Program-made: the position numbers and the translations under genes | Part shown: positions 1 through 9,617 of the stretch, piece after piece | How positions within the stretch are numbered: the first letter of the stretch is position 1 | Layout: each line of letters opens with the position of its first letter | The notes under the pieces: generated by a model | The model's database searches: none | What the model was told of the DNA's origin: nothing | What the model saw: the letters and a program-made list of their open reading frames with translations, nothing else | Origin: Bacteroides sp. CAG:1060 | Lineage (GTDB): Bacteria; Bacteroidota; Bacteroidia; Bacteroidales; UBA932 | Assembly (NCBI GenBank): GCA_000432655.1 | Contig: HF986302.1 | Coordinates: 1-9,617, forward strand | DNA length: 9,617 nt | Direction of reading: 5' to 3'

Positions 1-867
1 AATGTCCTCAAGGCGGCATGGAAGGCCGGCGACAAGATTTCGCTCGTGGCCATTGACGCTTCCCAAAATATCCTTTCCAATGACGTCTTTGAGGCAACTA
101 CCGCTGGCGCCTCTGCGAAGTTCAGCGGCAAATATTCCAATCCTGACGGCGCTGTGATGGTGTCTGTGTTCTACCCTGCGCTTACGGAAGGAGAAGGCAC
201 TACAGAAAAGCCTTGGCAGTCAAAAAAGAGGGAAGGTATAGGTCTTGCCGATAATACGGATCCTCTTTTGTACAATCTGAAAAAAGGTAATTCGTTCATT
301 AGTGTTTCTGCTGAATATCAGTTGCAGAGGAGCAATGGCGATCTGTCAAATGTTGACGAGGCCGTTGTGATGCACGGAAAGATTACGGATTTCCCCGCTC
401 TTGTCGCAGGAGATGTAAATGTGATTCTTAAGAGTATCTGCTATGTCGTAAAGGTTACAGCCAATGTGCCAAGCGGCCATGATATAATCAATGTGGATTT
501 TAGTGCATATAAGAGTCCTTATTCACCTGCTCTCACATTCACCGGATGGTCTTATGCAAATGATGAATTCGGCAAATTTACTGGAAACTCCTGGTCTTAT
601 TGCAACGTTGGTCTTGGAACCATGTTTCAATCCGGAGGTTCGGCATATGGCACAGGCGTCAGTCCCGACGGCAGCGGCAATATCGTAGCGTACATTATAG
701 GATATACCGGAAATACTTTTACTCTGCCATCCGGAACGGTACTTAACATTATAGCCCGTTCTTCTTCCACTTACTTCGAAGATATCAAGATTCTTTCATC
801 AGACATTTATCTGGAGCCGGGCAAGATGTATCGTATCAACGCGACTCTGAGCGAAGCAACCACTTAA
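1..867 (+). CDS. Fimbrillin-like (Mfa-like) surface protein, 5' end outside the window
   Basis: The reading frame is open from base 1 to a TAA stop at 865-867, giving 288 residues. A GTG at 46-48 lies in frame, but the frame continues upstream of it and the protein pattern already begins there, so the true start lies outside the window. Seen: a 'WKAGDKISL' motif at visible residues 7-15, then 'AKFSG' at 39-43, 'VFYPA' at 56-60, and a C-terminal 'YLEPGKMYRINATL' stretch near residues 270-283. This order (W-x-x-GD-x-I, then FxG, then YPA, and a final GK-x-Y-x-I strand) is typical of Bacteroidales fimbrillin-family proteins, which are usually lipoproteins exported to the cell surface and sometimes polymerised into fimbriae. 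The signal peptide and lipobox, if present, would be in the missing part. The two visible cysteines are internal. The protein is rich in G, S, T, Y and N, as expected for a beta-rich surface protein. Its substrate or partner is unknown. It could also be a non-polymerising outer-membrane lipoprotein of the same fold. The family call is fairly sure; the specific role is not. Confidence 0.72.
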   Translation, partial: NVLKAAWKAGDKISLVAIDASQNILSNDVFEATTAGASAKFSGKYSNPDGAVMVSVFYPALTEGEGTTEKPWQSKKREGIGLADNTDPLLYNLKKGNSFISVSAEYQLQRSNGDLSNVDEAVVMHGKITDFPALVAGDVNVILKSICYVVKVTANVPSGHDIINVDFSAYKSPYSPALTFTGWSYANDEFGKFTGNSWSYCNVGLGTMFQSGGSAYGTGVSPDGSGNIVAYIIGYTGNTFTLPSGTVLNIIARSSSTYFEDIKILSSDIYLEPGKMYRINATLSEATT

Positions 868-887
868 TATTCCGATACCTATCAAAG

Positions 888-927
888 CAAGAGGCCGGCC
901 AAAAAGAAATTTTTAGCCAGCCTCTTG
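888..927. terminator. Imperfect hairpin between convergent genes, possible bidirectional terminator
   Basis: Seen: an 8-bp stem (888-895 with 920-927), a C/A mismatch, 3 bp (897-899 with 916-918), a second C/A mismatch, then 5 A-T pairs (901-905 with 910-914) closing on a GAAA loop at 906-909. It sits 20 bases after the fimbrillin-like stop and 23 bases after the rpoC stop, where both transcripts need to end. Neither strand has a good U-tract just after the stem: the plus strand continues TCGCTTATAG and the minus strand CTTTGATAGG. Termination efficiency is therefore uncertain, and the hairpin may instead protect the 3' ends. Its position supports a shared terminator; the function is inferred. 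Confidence 0.55.
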
Positions 928-950
928 TCGCTTATAGAACTGTATTCAGA

Positions 951-5201
<4,251 letters not shown>

Positions 5202-5221
5202 ATTACTATACAATCAAACAA

Positions 5222-8200
5222 TTATTCCAATGTTACCTTAAGACCCAAGCCGCGGAGTTCGTGCAGAAGCACATTGAGTGATTCCGGAATTCCTGCTGGT
5301 GGAATAGGGTCGCCCTTGACGATGGCCTCATAGGTCTTGGCTCTGCCCACAACGTCATCAGACTTAACTGTAAGAATCTCCTGAAGAGCGTTGGCTGCAC
5401 CGAATGCCTCAAGTGCCCAGACCTCCATTTCTCCGAATCGCTGTCCACCGAACTGAGATTTACCTCCGAGCGGCTGCTGTGTGATAAGAGAGTATGGTCC
5501 GATAGAACGTGCATGCATCTTGTCGTCAACCATGTGTCCGAGCTTGATCATGTAGATTACGCCCACGGTTGCCGGCTGATCGAAATAATCTCCGGTACCA
5601 CCGTCACGAAGCCTGGTCTTACCGAACTTCGGAACACCGGCCTTGTCTGTGTATTCACAGATTTCGTCAATACTTGCACCATCGAAAATAGGTGTACTGA
5701 ACTTGAGTCCGAGCTTGTCTCCGGCCCATCCGAGAACAGTTTCGTAAATCTGTCCGAGGTTCATACGGGAAGGCACACCAAGCGGGTTGAGTACGATATC
5801 CACAGGAGTACCATCCTCAAGGAACGGCATGTCTTCCTGACGGACAATCTTTGCTACGATACCCTTGTTACCGTGGCGTCCCGCCATCTTGTCACCTACA
5901 GTGATTTTCCTCTTCTTGGCGATGTAGACCTTAGCTATCTGCATTACTCCGTTTGGCAGTTCATCTCCGACTTTGATCTTGTCCATGTCGCGCTTGCAGA
6001 TGGCCTGCTCTGTCTTGAGGGCGATGCAGTAGTTGTTTATGAGTTCGCGGATCAGGACATTGGCTTCCTTGTCGTTGGTCCACTTGTTGGAGTTGATGTT
6101 ATTGTAGTCTATGCTCTTGAGAACTTCAGTTGTGATAGGCTTGTCCTTCTCAAGTATTTCCACTCCATAGAGGTCGCTGATACCGGCACTCTTAAGGTTC
6201 TTGGTAAGGATAACAAGCTTCTGAAGGAAATCAGAGTACAGTTTTTCGGCTTTGCGCTCGAAATCCGCCTGACGAAGATCCAGTTTGGTCTTCTGCTCAG
6301 TCTTCGCAGAGGATCTCTTGCCTCCGTCCTTCGACAGTTTGGTATAGAGCGCAGTCTTTATTACTGTTCCGCTAAGAGATGGGTTTGCCTTGAGAGAAGC
6401 ATCCTTTACATCTCCAGCCTTGTCACCGAAGATGGCTTTGAGAAGTTTCTCTTCCGGAGACGGGTCACTCTCTCCCTTAGGAGTAATCTTACCGATCATG
6501 ATGTCTCCCGGCTCAATGTGCGCACCTACGCGTACTACACCGTCTTCTCCAAGATTCTTGGTAGCATCCTCACTTACGTTAGGGATATCGGAGGTGAGTT
6601 CCTCCATACCTCTCTTGGTGTCGCGGACTTCTGTAAGATACTCGTCTACGTGAACGGATGTAAGTACATCCCATTTGACCATCTCTTCAGAAAGAACGAT
6701 AGCATCCTCGTAGTTGTAACCCTTCCAAGGCATGAATGCCACTTTAAGGTTGCGTCCGAGAGCAAGTTCTCCGTTCTGGGTAGCGTATCCTTCGGTAAGT
6801 ACCTGACCTCCCACAACCTTCTGTCCCTTCCTTACGATAGGCTTGAGCGTAACGGTTGTGCTTTGGTTGGTCCTGCGATAGATAGGGAGTCTGTAAGTGG
6901 TCTCCTCCGGAGCAAAGCTTACGAACTTCTCGTCTTCTGTGCGATCATACTTCACGCGGATCTCGTTTGCGTCCACATAAGTGACTTCTCCACTGCGTTC
7001 TGCGATAATCTGAGTGCGGGAGTCGAGGCAGGCTCTTTCTTCAAGTCCGGTACCTACGATAGGGGATTCCGGTCTGAGGAGAGGAACTGCCTGACGCATC
7101 ATGTTGGCACCCATCAATGCACGGTGGGCGTCATCATGCTCAAGGAACGGAATGAGGGAAGCTGCCACGGATGCCATCTGGTTAGGTGCGACATCCATAT
7201 AGTCAACCTGCTCTTTTGTGACTACAGGGAAGTCGGCCTCAAGACGGCACTGGATGCGGTCGTCAAGAATGTTGCCCTCCTTGTCCATCTTGACATTGGC
7301 AAGTGAAACAAGTTTGGACTCTTCTTCCTCTGCGCTCATATAATGGCACCCTGCGTCACTGAGATCTACCTTTCCGTTCTTGACGTCGCGGTAAGGGGTC
7401 TCGATGAATCCGAGGTCGTCGATTCTTGCGTACACGCACAATGATGATATAAGACCGATGTTTGGTCCTTCAGGCGACTCGATAGGACAGAGTCTTCCGT
7501 AGTGCGTATAGTGTACGTCTCGTACCTCAAAGCCTGCTCTGTCTCTGCTCAATCCTCCCGGACCAAGGGCGGAAAGACGCCTCTTGTGGGTGATTTCCGC
7601 AAGCGGGTTGGTCTGGTCCATGAACTGGGACAGCTGACTCGTGCCGAAGAATGAATTGATGACAGAAGAGAGTGTCTTGGCGTTGATGAGGTCGATAGGG
7701 TTGAACTGCTCACTGTCGCGAACGTTCATCCTTTCCCTGATGGTACGGGCCATACGGCTGAGACCTACGCTGAACTGGTTGGCCAGCTGCTCTCCGACAG
7801 TACGCACGCGACGGTTTGAAAGGTGGTCGATATCATCAACTGTAGCCTTGGAGTTGATAAGCTCTATAAGGTACTTGATAATTTTTATGATATCAGTATT
7901 GGTGAGCACGCGTGTCTGAGGGTCAATCGAAAGATTGAGTTTCTTGTTCAGACGATAGCGGCCCACGTTGCCGAGGTCATATCTCTTTTCAGAGAAGAAG
8001 AGTTTGTCAATCACATCCCTGGCAGTGCTCTCATCAGGCGGTTCTGAATTACGGAGCTGTTTGTAGATGTAGTTGATAGCTTCGATCTCTGTATATGTCG
8101 GATCTTTCTGCAGGGTGTTGAAGATGATGGCATACTCATTGGAGTTGTTCTCATCCTTTTGCAGAAGGATTGTTTTCTCATCTGACTGCAGGATAGCGTC

Positions 8201-9043
8201 AATGGTGTCGTCATCGAGTACTTCGCCTCTTCTGACGATGATTTCATTGCGCTCTACAGGCGTTACCTCTCCAGTATCCTCATCGATGAAGTCTTCGAAC
8301 TTGGTCCTGATTACGTTGTTCGCAAGTTTGCGACCCTTGTTGGCTCTGAGTTCTTCGAGATTGACATTCACTTCATCAGCGAGGTCGAAGATGTCAATGA
8401 TATCCTTGTCGGCGTTGTAGCCGATTGCTCGCAGCAGGGTGGTTACAGGAAGTTTCTTCTTTCTGTCGATGTATGCGTACATCACGTTGTTGATGTCGGT
8501 AGCAAACTCAATCCACGAACCCTTGAAAGGAATGATTCTGGCGGAGTAGAGTTTGGTGCCGTTGGCATGCATGCTCTGGTCGAAGAAAACGCCTGGAGAC
8601 CTGTGAAGCTGAGAGACAATGATTCGCTCGGATCCGTTGATGACGAAAGTGCCGGCAGGAGTCATATACGGGATGTTGCCCAAATATACGTCCTGAACCC
8701 TCGTTTCGAAACCCTCGTGCTCTGAATCCGTGCATGAAAGGCGGAGCTTTGCCTTCAGAGGAACGCTGTACGTCAGTCCTCTGTCGAGACACTCCTCGAT
8801 GGAATACTGAGGCGGATCGATGAAATAATCGATAAACTCCAGCTTATAGCTGTTCCTTGTATCCTCTATCGGGAATATTTCCTGGAAAACCTGATACAGA
8901 CCTTCGTTTTTCCTGTTCTCGGGAGTGGTTTCCAGCTGGAAGAAATCTTTGAACGATTTCAGCTGCACCTCCAGAAGATCCGGGTATTCCAGAATGTTGG
9001 ATGTTGCAAAGTTGATTCGCTTGTTGATGGTCTTATTTGACAT
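5222..9043 (-). CDS. rpoB: DNA-directed RNA polymerase subunit beta
   Basis: RpoB is the second-largest RNA polymerase subunit, forming the other jaw of the cleft and the rifamycin pocket. It has 1273 residues, matching Bacteroides RpoB in length and wording, with ATG at 9043-9041 and TAA at 5224-5222. Visible: the N-terminal '[17 protein letters not shown]' block (19-35); the protrusion and lobe region with '[10 protein letters not shown]' (145-154); the rifampicin region (467-493) beginning [11 protein letters not shown]; '[10 protein letters not shown]' (522-531); the '[11 protein letters not shown]' flap-proximal block (771-781); the active-site '[10 protein letters not shown]' (1052-1061) with Lys1052 and Lys1060, equivalent to E. 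coli Lys1065 and Lys1073; and the C-terminal clamp block '[18 protein letters not shown]' (1199-1216). A charged, Lys-rich, poorly conserved stretch at about 900-1022 is the lineage insert at the E. coli SI2 position. Rifampicin-contact residues are of the sensitive type. A weak AAGG lies six bases before the ATG, otherwise the leader is A/T-rich. The gene lies downstream of a strong hairpin terminator and may depend on read-through from rplL. Confidence 0.99.
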   Translation of the reverse strand: MSNKTINKRINFATSNILEYPDLLEVQLKSFKDFFQLETTPENRKNEGLYQVFQEIFPIEDTRNSYKLEFIDYFIDPPQYSIEECLDRGLTYSVPLKAKLRLSCTDSEHEGFETRVQDVYLGNIPYMTPAGTFVINGSERIIVSQLHRSPGVFFDQSMHANGTKLYSARIIPFKGSWIEFATDINNVMYAYIDRKKKLPVTTLLRAIGYNADKDIIDIFDLADEVNVNLEELRANKGRKLANNVIRTKFEDFIDEDTGEVTPVERNEIIVRRGEVLDDDTIDAILQSDEKTILLQKDENNSNEYAIIFNTLQKDPTYTEIEAINYIYKQLRNSEPPDESTARDVIDKLFFSEKRYDLGNVGRYRLNKKLNLSIDPQTRVLTNTDIIKIIKYLIELINSKATVDDIDHLSNRRVRTVGEQLANQFSVGLSRMARTIRERMNVRDSEQFNPIDLINAKTLSSVINSFFGTSQLSQFMDQTNPLAEITHKRRLSALGPGGLSRDRAGFEVRDVHYTHYGRLCPIESPEGPNIGLISSLCVYARIDDLGFIETPYRDVKNGKVDLSDAGCHYMSAEEEESKLVSLANVKMDKEGNILDDRIQCRLEADFPVVTKEQVDYMDVAPNQMASVAASLIPFLEHDDAHRALMGANMMRQAVPLLRPESPIVGTGLEERACLDSRTQIIAERSGEVTYVDANEIRVKYDRTEDEKFVSFAPEETTYRLPIYRRTNQSTTVTLKPIVRKGQKVVGGQVLTEGYATQNGELALGRNLKVAFMPWKGYNYEDAIVLSEEMVKWDVLTSVHVDEYLTEVRDTKRGMEELTSDIPNVSEDATKNLGEDGVVRVGAHIEPGDIMIGKITPKGESDPSPEEKLLKAIFGDKAGDVKDASLKANPSLSGTVIKTALYTKLSKDGGKRSSAKTEQKTKLDLRQADFERKAEKLYSDFLQKLVILTKNLKSAGISDLYGVEILEKDKPITTEVLKSIDYNNINSNKWTNDKEANVLIRELINNYCIALKTEQAICKRDMDKIKVGDELPNGVMQIAKVYIAKKRKITVGDKMAGRHGNKGIVAKIVRQEDMPFLEDGTPVDIVLNPLGVPSRMNLGQIYETVLGWAGDKLGLKFSTPIFDGASIDEICEYTDKAGVPKFGKTRLRDGGTGDYFDQPATVGVIYMIKLGHMVDDKMHARSIGPYSLITQQPLGGKSQFGGQRFGEMEVWALEAFGAANALQEILTVKSDDVVGRAKTYEAIVKGDPIPPAGIPESLNVLLHELRGLGLKVTLE

Positions 9044-9079
9044 ATTCTGCCTTGGAAATAGAGAAAAACTTAAATACGG

Positions 9080-9117
9080 AAAAAAGGTTTAGAGCCACTA
9101 ATCCCGGCTCTAAACCT
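9080..9117 (-). terminator. Intrinsic terminator or attenuator between rplL and rpoB
   Basis: Seen on the minus strand: a perfect 12-bp stem AGGTTTAGAGCC / GGCTCTAAACCT (9117-9106 paired with 9096-9085), a 9-base loop (9105-9097), and an unbroken run of six T (9085-9080, the first of them still in the stem). Hairpin followed at once by a U-tract is the standard Rho-independent form and it points in the direction of the operon. It begins 30 bases after the rplL stop and ends 36 bases before the rpoB ATG. Because rpoBC must still be expressed, it is best read as a partial terminator that lowers polymerase-subunit output relative to the ribosomal genes. E. coli has an attenuator in the same intergenic region; equivalence here is inferred. 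Confidence 0.88.
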
Positions 9118-9124
9118 GTTTGTC

Positions 9125-9137
9125 CCCTAAAGCAGGG
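9125..9137. other. Small hairpin upstream of the rplL-rpoB terminator
   Basis: A 4-bp stem, CCCT / AGGG, encloses a 5-base loop and can gain one A-U pair by bulging base 9124. It lies 10 bases after the rplL stop and 7 bases before the large terminator stem. No U-tract follows it. It may be chance, or part of an RNA processing or 3'-end stabilising structure; nothing in the sequence decides this. Confidence 0.25.
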
Positions 9138-9147
9138 AGAGGTTGAT

Positions 9148-9522
9148 TTATTTAATCTCAACCTCAGCGCCAGCTTCCTCAAGGGCTGCCTTGAGAGCCT
9201 CAGCGTCTGCTTTGGAAATTTTCTCTTTAAGAGTTGCAGGAGCACCGTCAACGAGATCCTTAGCTTCCTTAAGACCAAGTCCGAGTTCGCTCTTGACAAC
9301 CTTGATTACATTGAGTTTGCCCTGACCTGCTGACTTGAGGATTACATCAAACTCAGTCTGCTCAGCCTGAGCGGCTGCACCGTTTCCACCGTCAGCAGCA
9401 ACTACAACAGCTGCAGCTGCAGGCTCAATACCGTACTCTTCTTTGAGAACCTTTGCGAGTTCCTGAACGTCTTTTACAGAAAGGTTTACCAACTCTTCTG
9501 CGAGGGCTTTAATATCTGCCAT
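9148..9522 (-). CDS. rplL: Large-subunit ribosomal protein bL12 (L7/L12)
   Basis: L7/L12 is the multi-copy acidic stalk protein of the 50S subunit. Dimers bind L10 and recruit the GTPase translation factors (EF-Tu, EF-G, IF2, RF3). It has 124 residues, the usual family length. The N-terminal dimerisation and L10-binding helices occupy about 1-32. An alanine-rich flexible hinge runs from about 34 to 54. The globular C-terminal domain from about 56 onward carries the factor-binding helix '[17 protein letters not shown]' at 79-95 and ends EAGAEVEIK. The start is ATG at 9522-9520, the stop TAA at 9150-9148. It lies 38 bases after rplJ, in an A/T-rich gap lacking a Shine-Dalgarno motif, and is co-transcribed with it. 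The terminator downstream marks the likely end of most rplL transcripts. Confidence 0.99.
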   Translation of the reverse strand: MADIKALAEELVNLSVKDVQELAKVLKEEYGIEPAAAAVVVAADGGNGAAAQAEQTEFDVILKSAGQGKLNVIKVVKSELGLGLKEAKDLVDGAPATLKEKISKADAEALKAALEEAGAEVEIK

Positions 9523-9560
9523 AATAAGTATAATTTTTTAATTGTTAATATAAATCTTTG

Positions 9561-9617
9561 TTATTCTGCTGCAGGAGCGGCTTCGGCAGCCTCTGCTACA
9601 GGTGCATCAGCAGGTTT
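9561..9617 (-). CDS. rplJ: Large-subunit ribosomal protein uL10, C-terminal tail only (partial)
   Basis: Only the last 18 codons and the TAA stop (9563-9561) lie in the window. They encode KPADAPVAEAAEAAPAAE, an Ala/Pro/Glu-rich low-complexity tail. L10 is the base of the ribosomal stalk, to which L7/L12 dimers attach. The tail alone would not identify the protein. The call rests on its place directly upstream of rplL on the same strand, the near-universal rplJ-rplL-rpoB-rpoC order, and the fact that acidic Ala-rich tails are common on Bacteroidota L10. In E. coli L10 represses this operon through an mRNA leader site; any such site here would lie outside the window. Confidence 0.85.
   Translation of the reverse strand, partial: KPADAPVAEAAEAAPAAE

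Noticed and set aside
46..48. GTG as the start of the fimbrillin-like gene
   Set aside because: The frame is open upstream to the window edge and the characteristic W-x-x-GD motif precedes the GTG, so it is an internal valine.
491..688. Second open frame inside the fimbrillin-like gene on the same strand
   Set aside because: It lies wholly within the larger frame, which carries the family motifs, and has no independent support.
5513..7306. Long open frame (597 codons) on the plus strand opposite rpoB
   Set aside because: It is codon-aligned with rpoB and results from the absence of TTA, CTA and TCA codons there. The predicted protein has no recognisable domain, and the opposite strand is unmistakably RpoB.
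9044..9084. Separate rpoB promoter between the terminator and rpoB
   Set aside because: Only loose TATTTAAG and TATTTCCA strings occur, with no matching upstream TTTG element at suitable spacing. That is too weak to report in an A/T-rich gap.
9037..9333. Plus-strand open frame covering the rplL-rpoB gap and part of rplL
   Set aside because: It runs antisense through the terminator hairpin and the conserved rplL C-terminal domain; its sequence resembles no protein I know.

Overview
This is a core-genome window from a member of the Bacteroidota, most likely the order Bacteroidales. RpoB and RpoC are close in wording and length to the Bacteroides proteins, including lineage inserts in both subunits. 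The gene starts sit behind A/T-rich stretches with little or no Shine-Dalgarno sequence, as is usual in this phylum. The other gene present belongs to the fimbrillin family, a surface-protein family typical of Bacteroidales. Genus cannot be fixed from the sequence alone.

Layout, left to right. Positions 1-867 (+) hold the 3' part of a fimbrillin-like gene whose start lies outside the window. Positions 868-950 are a short convergent intergenic gap containing a 40-nt imperfect hairpin. The remainder, all on the minus strand, is the end of the classical ribosomal-protein/RNA polymerase operon. In transcription order it reads: the last 18 codons of rplJ (L10, 9561-9617), rplL (L7/L12, 9148-9522), an intergenic stretch with a textbook intrinsic terminator (9080-9117), rpoB (5222-9043), and rpoC (951-5201, start corrected to ATG).

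The genes on the minus strand work together. L10 and L7/L12 form the ribosomal stalk that recruits translation factors. Beta and beta-prime together build the catalytic core of RNA polymerase. The hairpin with a U-tract between rplL and rpoB looks like an attenuator that would let the ribosomal genes be made in excess over the polymerase subunits, as known for the equivalent position in Escherichia coli. The fimbrillin-like gene is transcribed towards rpoC and is probably unrelated in function.

No gap exceeds 104 bases. I see no tRNA, rRNA, CRISPR array, insertion sequence, attachment site or replication origin. I looked for an undescribed system and did not find one: the window is essentially housekeeping. 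The points most worth a second look are the rplL-rpoB attenuator, the fimbrillin neighbour directly after rpoC, and the rpoC start.
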